Shown: positions 34,835 through 42,905 of the stretch, piece by piece
Layout: every line of letters starts with the position of its first letter
Position numbering within the stretch: the stretch's first letter is position 1
Assembly: GCA_016703265.1 (NCBI GenBank)
Contig: JADJCK010000005.1
Location: 124,001 to 188,000 of the forward strand
Direction: 5' to 3'
Length of the DNA: 64,000 nucleotides
From: a bacterium
GTDB taxonomy: Bacteria; Krumholzibacteriota; Krumholzibacteriia; LZORAL124-64-63
Notes under the pieces: model-generated
What the model saw: the letters and a program-made list of their open reading frames with translations, nothing else
Databases searched by the model: none
Told to the model about the DNA's origin: nothing
Position numbers and translations under genes: made by a program

Positions 34835-35879
34835 ATGGGCAAGCGCCTGGGCCTGGTGGCCGACCCGCTCTTCCTGCGGCACGAGAAGCCGGGCCACCCG
34901 GAGCGCCCCGAGCGCCTGCTTGCGGTCACCGCCGAACTGGAGCGCACCGGCCTTGCCCTCCGACTTCACGACGGTGCCGTCGCGCCCGGCCACGCAGCCC
35001 GAGATCCTGCGCGCGCACGACAGCGCCCACCTCGACCGCGTCGTGCGCCTGTCCGCGCAGGCGCCCCTGATGTTCGACGAGGACACCTACGGCAACGATC
35101 ACACCCTGGCCGCGGCGCTGCACGCCGCCGGAGGCGCCGTCGATCTGGCGGTGCGCGTGCTCTGCGGCGACCTGGACCGCGGCCTGGCCCTGGTGCGCCC
35201 GCCCGGGCACCATGCCACACCCGCGGCGACGATGGGCTTCTGCGTCTTCAACAACGTGGCGATCGCCGCGCGCGCGGCGCAGGCGGCCGTCATGGCGAAC
35301 GGCGGCGCCACGCCCCGCGTGGCCATCGTCGACTTCGACGTGCACCACGGCAACGGCACACAGGACATCTTCTTCGACGACCCTTCGGTGCTCTTCGTGT
35401 CCCTGCACCAGTTCCCGCTGTGGCCGGGCACCGGCTGGTTCACCGAGGCGGGCGTGGGGGTCGGTCGCGGCGCCAACCTGAACGTGCCGCTGCCGCCCGG
35501 CGCCGGTGATGCGGGCCTGCGCGCCGCCTACGCGCGCCTGGTGCTGCCGGCACTGCAGCGCTTCGCGCCCGACCTGCTGCTCGTCTCGGGCGGCTGGGAC
35601 GCGCACTGGCGCGATCCGCTGGCGCAGTTGCAATACACCCTGAGCGGGCAGGCCTGGCTGGGACAGGAGCTGGTGCGCGCGGCCGACGCGCTGTGCGGCG
35701 GCCGCCTGGTGGTGGTGCTCGAAGGCGGCTACGACACCGAGGTGCTGGCCCACGGCGTGGCCAACCTGGCGCGGTCGCTAGCGGGGCGCGATGAGGTATC
35801 CGACCCGCTCGGCGCCGGTGACGCGGGGGAGACCGATGCGACGACACTGATCGACCAGGTGGCCGCGCAGCTCGACTGA
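34835..35879 (+). CDS. Histone-deacetylase-family amidohydrolase, frameshifted
   Basis: About 347 residues; the span has one base too many (mod 3 is 1). ATG 34835 follows CGGGAG. The N-terminal frame reads GLVADPLFLRHEKPGHPERPERL, the family's opening. At GGCC near 34988 an extra G breaks it. Removing the G joins VAPATQPEILRAHDSAHLDRV. The rest has PPGHHA, FCVFNNVAIAA, the zinc ligands in DFDVHHGNGTQ (Asp and His) and the second Asp in VSGGWDAH, LVVVLEGGYD. These are the catalytic features of class II/acetylpolyamine amidohydrolase-type HDACs. Bacterial members deacetylate polyamines, acetoin-related or protein substrates. It is convergent with the sigma54 activator (11-base gap). Confidence 0.88.
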
Positions 35880-35890
35880 TTAGGTCCGGC

Positions 35891-37474
35891 TCAGCCCCGC
35901 CTCCCGACACCCAGCTTCTTCATGCGGCTCTGCAGCGTCGTGGGCTTCAGGCCGAGTCGTTCGGCGGCGCCGTCCGCGCCGTAGATCCGGCCCCCGCACA
36001 TCTCCAGCACATGGCGCAGGTGACGTCGCTCGGCAGCGGCCAGCGTCAGGTCGAGGTCGGCATCGACTCCGGCTGCGGACGTCGCCGCCATCGTCTCCGC
36101 CATCGTCGCTGTGGGGTCGCCCTCGCCCGTGGCCGCGCGCCGCGCACCACCCATGAAGAACCGCGCGTCCAGCGCCCCGGCGGACTTCATGATCGTCGCG
36201 CGCTCCAGCGCATTGACCAGCTGCCGCACGTTGCCCGGCCATTCCTGCGCTGCCAGTTCGCGCAGCGCCGCGTCGTCGACCGTCCAGGGGCCGCGGCCGG
36301 TGCGCCGCGCCAGACCCGCCAGGATGGTGGCCACCAGGCGCGGCAGGTCATCGGCGCGTTCGCGCAGCGGCGGCACCTGCAGCGGGAACACGTTCAGGCG
36401 GTAGAACAGGTCCTCGCGGAAGGCCCCGGCGCGCACGCGTTCCTCGAGGTCGCGGTGCGTGGCCGCGAGGATGCGCACATCCACCTTCACCGTGCGGTCG
36501 CTGCCCACCGGCTCGAACGTACCTTCCTGCAGCACGCGCAGCAGCTTGGCCTGCGCCGCCGAAGGCATGTCGCCGATCTCGTCGAGCAGCAGCGTGCCGC
36601 CGTTCGCGGCCAGGAACCGGCCGGGCCGCGCCGAGCCGGCGCCGGTGAAGGCGCCCTTCACGTGGCCGAACAGCTCGCTCTCCAGCAGCGACTCGGGAAT
36701 GGCCGCGCAGTTGAGCGACAGGAACGCCTGCGCGCGGCGCGGGCTCCAGTGGTGCAGCGCGCGCGCCAGCACCTCCTTGCCCGTGCCGGTCTCGCCCAGG
36801 ATGAGCACGGGCGCGGTCGTGCCCGCCACCTGCTTCGCCTGAGCGACCAGCCCGCGCATCAGCGACGACCGGCTGCCCTCGAGCGGCGCCGCCGGGTCGT
36901 GCGCCTCGTCGCGCGAGGCCAGCACCCGCTGCCGCTCGTCCAGCTGCTGGCGGTAGCGCTCGAGCAACTCGGCCTGTTCCGCGTAGCGGAAGGCCAGCGA
37001 GATGATCTGCCCGTACACCTCGGCCATCTCCACCGTGTTCTCCTGGTAGCTGTCGCAGACCACGCGGTCGAACGTGATCAGCCCCAGGTTGCGCTCGCCG
37101 GCGTACAGCGGCACCACCATGCACGAATGGCCGTGGGGCAGGTCGAGGATGCCGTCGTAGGGATCGCCCTCGCCTCCCGAGTGGTCGTGCTCGCGCAGCA
37201 CCACCGGCCGGCGGTGCTCGAAGGCGCGTGCGATCGACGGGAAGTCGCGCAGGCGGATGCTGTGCTGCCGCACCTTCTCGTCGGCCAGGCGGCCGCGCGC
37301 CGCCAGCACCCGCAGCTCACCCTCGGCCAGGCCCAGCACCGCGGCCAGGTCGTGGGGGATCAGCTTCTGCAGCGAATCGAGCGCGCGGCTGAGCACCTCC
37401 GGAAGGTTCTCCGGCTCGCTGGCCAGGCGCGCCAGGTCCTTCAGGTCGCGGGTCGCATCGTAGATCGCGGTCAT
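35891..37474 (-). CDS. GAF-domain sigma54-dependent transcriptional activator
   Basis: A 527-residue protein. Start ATG 37474 (MTAIYDATRD) was chosen because upstream direct repeats (from 37507) would otherwise be coding; an ATG at 37549 is the alternative. Residues about 10-180 form a GAF sensor (HSCMVVPLYAGERNLGLITFDR). About 205-435 are an AAA+ sigma54-interaction domain: GETGTGKE (Walker A), GHVKGAFTGA (the sigma54-contacting loop), GGTLLLDEIGD (Walker B), LFYRLNVFPLQVPPLRER. The C-terminal 50 residues (AAERRHLRHVLE, GADGAAERLGLKPTTLQSRMKKLG) form a Fis-type helix-turn-helix. The domain order is that of FhlA/NorR-like activators. Its divergent neighbours are dps and katA, and a sigma54 promoter faces dps, so it very probably controls that stress operon. 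Confidence 0.92.
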   Translation of the reverse strand: MTAIYDATRDLKDLARLASEPENLPEVLSRALDSLQKLIPHDLAAVLGLAEGELRVLAARGRLADEKVRQHSIRLRDFPSIARAFEHRRPVVLREHDHSGGEGDPYDGILDLPHGHSCMVVPLYAGERNLGLITFDRVVCDSYQENTVEMAEVYGQIISLAFRYAEQAELLERYRQQLDERQRVLASRDEAHDPAAPLEGSRSSLMRGLVAQAKQVAGTTAPVLILGETGTGKEVLARALHHWSPRRAQAFLSLNCAAIPESLLESELFGHVKGAFTGAGSARPGRFLAANGGTLLLDEIGDMPSAAQAKLLRVLQEGTFEPVGSDRTVKVDVRILAATHRDLEERVRAGAFREDLFYRLNVFPLQVPPLRERADDLPRLVATILAGLARRTGRGPWTVDDAALRELAAQEWPGNVRQLVNALERATIMKSAGALDARFFMGGARRAATGEGDPTATMAETMAATSAAGVDADLDLTLAAAERRHLRHVLEMCGGRIYGADGAAERLGLKPTTLQSRMKKLGVGRRG

Positions 37475-37506
37475 GGCGGGAGCCTTTCCGGGGGGCGCGG
37501 CGGACA

Positions 37507-37596
37507 ACGAAATTTCGGTGAAGAAACGAAATATCGGTGATGAGTGCAACGATTATTCGGTGTTTTTCCAGCGGGCGCCAGGTCGAATTTCCGTAA
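37507..37596 (+). promoter_or_regulatory. Upstream activator repeats for the divergent sigma54 regulator
   Basis: ACGAAATTTCGGTGA (37507-37521) and ACGAAATATCGGTGA (37526-37540) are near-identical direct repeats. ACGATTATTCGGTG (37549-37562) and GTCGAATTTCCGTAA (37582-37596) are weaker copies. Each has a partly palindromic CGAAATTTCG-like core, and starts are about 19-33 bases apart. They lie some 40-140 bases upstream of the sigma54 promoter, typical for enhancer-binding protein sites. Confidence 0.6.
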
Positions 37597-37634
37597 ACAA
37601 TGATGCCACAACAAGATAATCGGATGATGGTGAC

Positions 37635-37649
37635 TGGCCCCACCCTTGC
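37635..37649 (+). promoter_or_regulatory. Sigma54 (-24/-12) promoter for dps-katA
   Basis: TGGCCCCACCCTTGC matches the sigma54 pattern TGGCAC-N5-TTGC, with GG and GC spaced by the required 10 bases. It reads toward dps (ATG 37720) and leaves a leader of roughly 60 bases. The next gene to the left encodes a sigma54 activator. An inverted CGCCC/GGGCG-type segment near 37677-37693 follows in the leader. Confidence 0.7.
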
Positions 37650-37719
37650 GTTAGGCAGACCAAGCTAACCAATCACCCGCCCCCGAGGGCGACCCACCCG
37701 CAAGCAAGGAGAGTCCACC

Positions 37720-38163
37720 ATGAGCAATCAGAACGTGATCAACGGCCTGAACGGGATCCTCGCCGACAGCATCGTCATGTACCAGAAGCTGCACCACTAC
37801 CACTGGCGCGTGAAGGGCCGCGGCTTCTACCAGCTGCACGGCATGTTCGAGGCCTTCTACGACGAGTTCGCCGAAGTGACCGACAGTGTGGCCGAGCGTA
37901 TCCTGATGATCGGCGGCGCGCCCCTGGCCAGCCTCACCCAGGCCCTGGAGCTGGCCTCGGTGAAGGAGGATGTGACCGTGCCCGACGGCCAGCGCATGGT
38001 GGCCAACCTGGCGACCGACCTGGAGTCGTTCCGCGCCAAGGTGCGCGGCGTGGTGGAAATGGCCGATGAGAGCGGTGACCGCGGCACCGTCAACCTGCTG
38101 GACCCGATCGCCGACGGCCTGGACAAGAAGCTGTGGATGATGGAGGCGTACCTGGCCGGATAG
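37720..38163 (+). CDS. dps: Dps-family ferritin-like DNA-protection protein
   Basis: A 147-residue protein. ATG 37720 follows AAGGAGAG. The Dps ferroxidase region is visible: LHHYHWRVKGRGFYQLHGMFEAFYDEFAEVTDSVAERI. It holds the inter-subunit His (HHYHW) and the downstream His, Glu and Asp that bind iron. Length fits a 12-mer subunit. The protein oxidises ferrous iron with hydrogen peroxide and stores it, protecting DNA. Preceded by a sigma54 promoter with activator repeats and followed 66 bases later by katA with no clear terminator between. The two probably form one peroxide-defence operon governed by the divergent GAF-AAA+ activator. Confidence 0.92.
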   Translation: MSNQNVINGLNGILADSIVMYQKLHHYHWRVKGRGFYQLHGMFEAFYDEFAEVTDSVAERILMIGGAPLASLTQALELASVKEDVTVPDGQRMVANLATDLESFRAKVRGVVEMADESGDRGTVNLLDPIADGLDKKLWMMEAYLAG

Positions 38164-38229
38164 CCGGCCGGCCAGGATCGCCGCGGAAGGGAGTCGACAC
38201 GTACCACTCGGCACAAGGGGGAGAAATCC

Positions 38230-39702
38230 ATGAAGAAGGACAAGGACCAGGACAGGAAGCTGACCACTGCCGCGGGGGCACCCGTGGTGGACAACCAGAA
38301 CTCCATGACCGCGGGCCCGCGGGGGCCGATGCTCATGCAGGACGTCTGGTTCCTCGAGAAGCTGGCCCACTTCGACCGCGAGGTGATTCCCGAGCGCCGG
38401 ATGCACGCCAAGGGCTCCGGCGCCTTCGGCACCTTTACCGTCACGAACGACATCACCCGCTTCACGAAGGCGAAGCTGTTCGGCGCCGTCGGCAAGAAGA
38501 CCGACCTGTTCGTGCGCTTCTCGACCGTGGCCGGGGAGCGCGGCGCGGCCGACGCCGAGCGCGACATCCGCGGCTTCGCCATCAAGTTCTACACCGAGGA
38601 GGGCAACTGGGACCTGGTCGGCAACAACACGCCGGTCTTCTTCCTGCGCGACCCGCTCAAGTTCCCGGACCTCAACCACGCGGTGAAGCGCGACCCGCGC
38701 ACCAACCTGCGCAGCGCGAAGAACAACTGGGACTTCTGGACCTCGCTGCCCGAGGCGCTGCACCAGATCACGATCACCATGAGCGAGCGCGGCATCCCCG
38801 CCTCGTACCGCCACATGCACGGATTCGGCAGCCATACCTTCAGCTTCATCAACGCGCAGCAGGAGCGGTACTGGGTGAAGTTCCACCTGCGCTCCCAGCA
38901 GGGAATCAGCAACCTGACCGATGCCGAAGCCGAGGCGCTCGTCGGTCGCGACCGCGAAAGCCACCAGCGCGACCTGTTCGACGCGATCGCGAAGGGCGAC
39001 TTCCCGCGCTGGACACTGTCGATCCAGATCATGCCCGAGAAGGACGCGGCAAAGATGCCGTACAACCCCTTCGACCTGACCAAGGTCTGGTACCACAAGG
39101 ACTACCCGCTCCTCGAAGTCGGCGTCATGGAATTGAACCGCAACCCCGAGAACTACTTCGCCGACGTGGAGCAGGCCGCCTTCAACCCGGGCGCCATCGT
39201 GCCGGGAATCGGCTTCTCGCCCGACAAGATGCTGCAGGGCCGGCTCTTCTCGTACGGGGACGCGCAGCGGTACCGCCTCGGCGTCAACCACCACCAGATC
39301 CCGGTCAACGCGGCACGTTGCCCGGTGCATGGCTATCACCGCGACGGGGCCATGCGCGTCGACGGCAACCACGGCGGCACCATCGGCTACGAGCCCAACA
39401 GCGAGGGCCAGTGGGCCCAGCAGCCGGACTTCGCCGAGCCGCCGCTGGCCCTGGACGGCGCCGCCGCCAACTGGGATTTCCGCGAGGACGACGACGACTA
39501 CTTCACGCAGCCCGGCCTGCTGTTCCGGCTGATGACGAAGGACCAGCAGCAGGTGCTCTTCGAGAACACGGCCCGGGCCATGGGTGATGCGCCGATGGAG
39601 ATCAAGATCCGTCACATCGGCAACTGCCGGAAGGCGGACCGTGCCTACGGTGAAGGCGTGGCCAGGGCGCTGGGAATCGCCCTGGCGGATGTTCCCGACT
39701 GA
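38230..39702 (+). CDS. katA: Monofunctional haem catalase (small-subunit clade)
   Basis: A 490-residue protein. ATG 38230 with GGGGGAG upstream. Catalytic His lies in RRMHAKGSGAFGTF, with RFSTVAGERGAADAERDIRGFA on the distal side. The distal Asn is in VGNNTPVFF. The proximal haem ligand Tyr is in GRLFSYGDAQRYRLG, with the family's NHHQIPVN following. Size fits small-subunit catalases. It breaks down hydrogen peroxide to water and oxygen in the cytoplasm (no signal peptide). Located 66 bases after dps, likely cotranscribed. Next comes the convergent response regulator at 39736. Confidence 0.95.
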   Translation: MKKDKDQDRKLTTAAGAPVVDNQNSMTAGPRGPMLMQDVWFLEKLAHFDREVIPERRMHAKGSGAFGTFTVTNDITRFTKAKLFGAVGKKTDLFVRFSTVAGERGAADAERDIRGFAIKFYTEEGNWDLVGNNTPVFFLRDPLKFPDLNHAVKRDPRTNLRSAKNNWDFWTSLPEALHQITITMSERGIPASYRHMHGFGSHTFSFINAQQERYWVKFHLRSQQGISNLTDAEAEALVGRDRESHQRDLFDAIAKGDFPRWTLSIQIMPEKDAAKMPYNPFDLTKVWYHKDYPLLEVGVMELNRNPENYFADVEQAAFNPGAIVPGIGFSPDKMLQGRLFSYGDAQRYRLGVNHHQIPVNAARCPVHGYHRDGAMRVDGNHGGTIGYEPNSEGQWAQQPDFAEPPLALDGAAANWDFREDDDDYFTQPGLLFRLMTKDQQQVLFENTARAMGDAPMEIKIRHIGNCRKADRAYGEGVARALGIALADVPD

Positions 39703-39735
39703 GGTCGATGCAGGAAGGCAGGGGGGCTCGCGCCG

Positions 39736-40383
39736 CTAGTCCAGCGGCGTGAGCCCTTCACGTATCGCGTACTTCGTCAGCTCGGCAATGCTGTGGATCC
39801 CGAGCTTGTCCATCAGCGACTTGCGGTGCGACTCGACCGTCTTGGCCGACAGGGTCAGCCGGTCGGCGATCTCCTTCGTGGCCAGGCCCTCGGCCAGGAG
39901 CTGCAGCACCTCGCGTTCCCGTCCCGAGAGCAGGGCGAACGCGCCGCCTTCGCCCTGCCGCGCCATCTGCACGTAGTCGCGAATGACCTGCTCGCCGACC
40001 GCCGCGCCCAGGTGCACGCCGCCGTCGCGCACCGTGCGGACGGCCACCAGCAGTTCGTCGAAGCCGGCGTCCTTCAGCAGGTAGCCGCGGGCGCCGGCGC
40101 GCAGCGCCTCGAGCACGTAGCGGCGGTCGCTGTGCATCGAAAGGATGATCACGCGCACCGACGGCGCTTCCTGCGCCAGGTGCCGCGTCACCTCCAGGCC
40201 GTTGAGCCCGGGCATGGTGATGTCGAGCACGGCCACGTCGGGCTTCAGTTCGCGCGCCAGGTCGAGCGCGGTCAGGCCGTTGTCCGCCTCGCCCACCACC
40301 GTCAGGTCCGGCTGTGCCGACAGCAGCGGGCGCAGGCCCGCGCGGAAGATGCCGTGGTCGTCGGCGAGCAGGATCGTGGTCAT
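39736..40383 (-). CDS. NarL/FixJ-type response regulator
   Basis: A 215-residue protein. ATG 40383 overlaps the kinase stop by four bases (ATGA), so the two are translated together. The receiver domain (1-120) has the acidic pair (LLADDHGIFRAGL), the phosphoacceptor Asp in DVAVLDITMPGLNG, conserved Ser in ILSMHSD and Lys in YLLKDAG. The C-terminal LuxR-type helix-turn-helix (about 150-210) has LSGREREVLQLLAEGLATKEIADRL and TVESHRKSLMDKLG. It will bind DNA when phosphorylated by the partner kinase. The divergent neighbour is amt, a candidate target. Confidence 0.93.
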   Translation of the reverse strand: MTTILLADDHGIFRAGLRPLLSAQPDLTVVGEADNGLTALDLARELKPDVAVLDITMPGLNGLEVTRHLAQEAPSVRVIILSMHSDRRYVLEALRAGARGYLLKDAGFDELLVAVRTVRDGGVHLGAAVGEQVIRDYVQMARQGEGGAFALLSGREREVLQLLAEGLATKEIADRLTLSAKTVESHRKSLMDKLGIHSIAELTKYAIREGLTPLD

Positions 40384-41534
40384 CGCGGCCCTCCGGGAAT
40401 GACGGCGCCCAGGCGCACGCGCATGCCGCGCCCCGGGGCCGAATCCAGTTCCATGCTCCCGCCCAATTGGCGCAACCGTTCCTCGATGGCGAACAGCCCG
40501 AACTGCGCCCCCGAACCGAGCCGCGCCTGGGCCGGGTCGCAGCCGCGGCCGTCGTCGGCCACCTCCAGGGTCACGACCCCGTCGCGGATCTCCAGCGTGA
40601 CCTCGACCGCCTCGGCCTGCGCGTGCTTCACCACGTTGTGCAGCAGCTCGCGGGCCGATTTCCAGAGCGTCACCTTCAGGTCGTCGGGCAGCGGGTCGCG
40701 CGAGCGCTGCCGCACCTTCACGCGCAGCCCGTGCCGGCGGGCCGTGTCCTCGCCCAGCCATTCCAGCGCCGGCCCCAGGCCCAGTTCGTAGAGGATGGGC
40801 GGCGACAGCTCGAAGGTCAGGCCCCGCGTGTAGCGGATGGCCTGGTCGCTGAGCGAAACCAGTTCCTCGAGCGCGGCGTCGTGGCCGCCGAACATGGCGT
40901 CGCCGCGCAGCGACTGCAGGCGGATCTTCATCAGCGCCAGGGCCTGTCCCGGGTGGTCGTGCAGGTCTTCGGCGATGCGACGGCGCTCACGCTCCTCGGC
41001 CAGGCTCACCTCGGCAGCCAGGCGTCGCAGGCTTGCCGTGCGCTCGGCCACCTGGCGTTCCAGCGACTCGTTCACCTCGAGCAGCGTCGCGTCGTCCTGC
41101 CGGTGCTGGAACCAGGCGCGCAGCATCTCGGCCAGCGAGCGGATCAGCTCGCGCTCCTCCACCAGGAACGGCCCTTCGGCCGCTGCCGGGCGCTCCTCCA
41201 GGTAGGCCACCGTGATGTCGCCGGTGCGGCCGTCGCGCAGGCGGAAGGCCTCGGTCTGCAGCCACGGCGTCTCGCGGAATCCGGGCGTGGACCAGGTGCG
41301 GTCGCCGCAGCGGATGCGGCCGGCAGCCACGTCCGGGTGCATCCACGCCCGCGGCAGGCTGGCCGCCACGGCGGGCACGATGTCGTCGAGGGGGCTGGAG
41401 GTGTCCTGGAGCAGCCGCGCGGCACGGTGCAGCGCCGTCAGTTCCTTGACGCGTTCCTGCAGGCGGTTCTGGAGGGAATCGGGCAAGGGACGCCTTCCGG
41501 GTCCTGGACGCCTTCCGGGTCGGGCGCGGCCCAT
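40380..41534 (-). CDS. HisKA_3-type sensor histidine kinase
   Basis: A 384-residue protein if ATG 41534 is used; a GTG at 41576 is also open and neither has a strong ribosome site. No membrane helix is seen, so it is a soluble sensor. About residues 30-150 look GAF-like (ELTALHRAARLLQDTSSPLDDIV, WSTPGFRETPWLQTEAFRL). A coiled linker leads to the HisKA_3 dimerisation box EERERRRIAEDLHDHPGQAL with the phospho-His in LHDHPGQ. The HATPase has ELLHNVVKHAQA (N box), VADDGRGCDP (G1) and GSGAQFGLFAIEERL (G2). It partners the overlapping NarL-type regulator. Signal unknown; the nearby divergent ammonium transporter hints at nitrogen status, which is inference. Confidence 0.9.
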   Translation of the reverse strand: MGRARPGRRPGPGRRPLPDSLQNRLQERVKELTALHRAARLLQDTSSPLDDIVPAVAASLPRAWMHPDVAAGRIRCGDRTWSTPGFRETPWLQTEAFRLRDGRTGDITVAYLEERPAAAEGPFLVEERELIRSLAEMLRAWFQHRQDDATLLEVNESLERQVAERTASLRRLAAEVSLAEERERRRIAEDLHDHPGQALALMKIRLQSLRGDAMFGGHDAALEELVSLSDQAIRYTRGLTFELSPPILYELGLGPALEWLGEDTARRHGLRVKVRQRSRDPLPDDLKVTLWKSARELLHNVVKHAQAEAVEVTLEIRDGVVTLEVADDGRGCDPAQARLGSGAQFGLFAIEERLRQLGGSMELDSAPGRGMRVRLGAVIPGGPR

Positions 41535-41596
41535 CGAAACTAGCCCGTGGACGAGGTCGGGACAAGGAGCACCCACTCAGGAAAAGCCTGAGCCCG

Positions 41597-41636
41597 AATC
41601 AGGTTCGGCCTGATTGCCCGGCCCCCGCCCGGGCAA
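41597..41636 (+). promoter_or_regulatory. Two adjacent hairpins in the amt leader
   Basis: AATCAGG-TTCGG-CCTGATT (41597-41615) and TTGCCCGG-CCCCCGC-CCGGGCAA (41614-41636) are perfect short stems that share two bases, so only one may form fully at a time. They lie 49-88 bases before ATG 41685, in the divergent region shared with the sensor kinase. Mutually exclusive structures or paired protein sites are possible. Confidence 0.45.
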
Positions 41637-41684
41637 CCATCGTGTTGGGGCCACGATTCCCCCATCTTCCCGCGGGAGGGTCCC

Positions 41685-42890
41685 ATGTTCGACTCCGGCC
41701 ATACCGGCTTCATGCTGCTCGCCACCAGCCTCGTCATGTTGATGACGCCCGGGCTGGCCTTCTTCTACGGCGGGCTGGTGGGACGGCAGAACGTGCTGTC
41801 CATCATGATCCAGAGCTTCGTCTCGATGGGCGTGACCACGGTCCTGTGGTTCGTCTGCGGCTACTCGCTGTGCTTCTCCGGCGGCGCCGGGGGCATCATC
41901 GGGAACCTCGACCAGGCCTTCCTGCGCGGCGTCGACGCGACCACGCCCTACGGCGACGGCTCGATCCCGCTGCTGGTCTTCGTGGCCTACCAGATGATGT
42001 TCGCCATCATCACGCCCGCCCTGATCACGGGCGCCTTCAGCAACCGCGTGCGCTTCCCCGCCTACCTGGTGTTCCTGGTGGCGTGGCTGATGCTGGTCTA
42101 CTTCCCGTTCGTCCACATGATCTGGGGCGGCGGCCTGCTGGCCAAGTGGGGCGTGCTCGACTTCGCCGGCGGCATCGCCGTGCACAACATCGCCGGCATG
42201 GCGGCGCTGGCCTCGGTCCTGTTCGTCGGGCGGCGGCGCGTGACCGAGCAGGGTCCGCACTCGATCCCGCTGGTCGCCCTCGGCACCGGCCTGCTGTGGT
42301 TCGGCTGGTACGGGTTCAACGCCGGCAGCGAGCTCAAGGCCGACCACATCACCGCGCTGGCCTTCATGAACACCGACGTGGCGGCCAGCTTCGCCGCCGT
42401 CACCTGGATGATCATCGAATGGTCGCGCGTGCGGAAGCCCCGCTTCGTCGGCCTGCTCACCGGCGCGGTGGCCGGCCTGGCAACGATCACCCCGGCGGCC
42501 GGCTTCGTCTCGACGACCACGGCGGCACTCATCGGCGTCATCGCCGGCGGCGTCTGCTACCTGGCCGTTGAACTCAAGAACCGCCTGCACTGGGACGACG
42601 CTCTCGACGTCTGGGGCGTGCACGGCGTGGGCGGCGCGCTGGGCATCATCCTGCTGGGCGTCTTCGGCTCGGTGGCGATCAACAGCGCCGGTGCCGACGG
42701 CCTTATCCACGGCGGCAGCACGTTCTTCTTCAAGCAGGTCGCGGCCGTCGCGGGCTCGAGCCTCTACGCCTTCGGGTTCACCTGGGGCATGCTGTGGCTC
42801 ATCAACAAGGTCACGCCGGTGCGCACCACCGAGCAGATGGAAAAGACCCTCGACGAGTCGCTGCACGGCGAACAGGCCTACCTGGCCTGA
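41685..42890 (+). CDS. amt: Ammonium transporter, Amt family
   Basis: A 401-residue inner-membrane protein with about 11 helices. ATG 41685 follows CGGGAGGG. Family signatures: TPGLAFFYGGLVGRQNVLS in helix I, the twin channel histidines in FAGGIAVHNIAG and DVWGVHGVGGALG, and WFGWYGFNAGSEL. It conducts ammonium/ammonia into the cell. There is no cleaved signal peptide and no glnK (PII) gene beside it, which is usual for amt. Instead an outer-membrane barrel gene follows 15 bases later. The divergent kinase-regulator pair upstream is a candidate control. Confidence 0.95.
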   Translation: MFDSGHTGFMLLATSLVMLMTPGLAFFYGGLVGRQNVLSIMIQSFVSMGVTTVLWFVCGYSLCFSGGAGGIIGNLDQAFLRGVDATTPYGDGSIPLLVFVAYQMMFAIITPALITGAFSNRVRFPAYLVFLVAWLMLVYFPFVHMIWGGGLLAKWGVLDFAGGIAVHNIAGMAALASVLFVGRRRVTEQGPHSIPLVALGTGLLWFGWYGFNAGSELKADHITALAFMNTDVAASFAAVTWMIIEWSRVRKPRFVGLLTGAVAGLATITPAAGFVSTTTAALIGVIAGGVCYLAVELKNRLHWDDALDVWGVHGVGGALGIILLGVFGSVAINSAGADGLIHGGSTFFFKQVAAVAGSSLYAFGFTWGMLWLINKVTPVRTTEQMEKTLDESLHGEQAYLA

Positions 42891-42905
42891 GAAGTGGAGA
42901 TTGTC

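Noticed and set aside
41577..41684. A sigma54 promoter upstream of amt
   Set aside because: Candidate GG and GC pairs do not have the 10-base spacing required.
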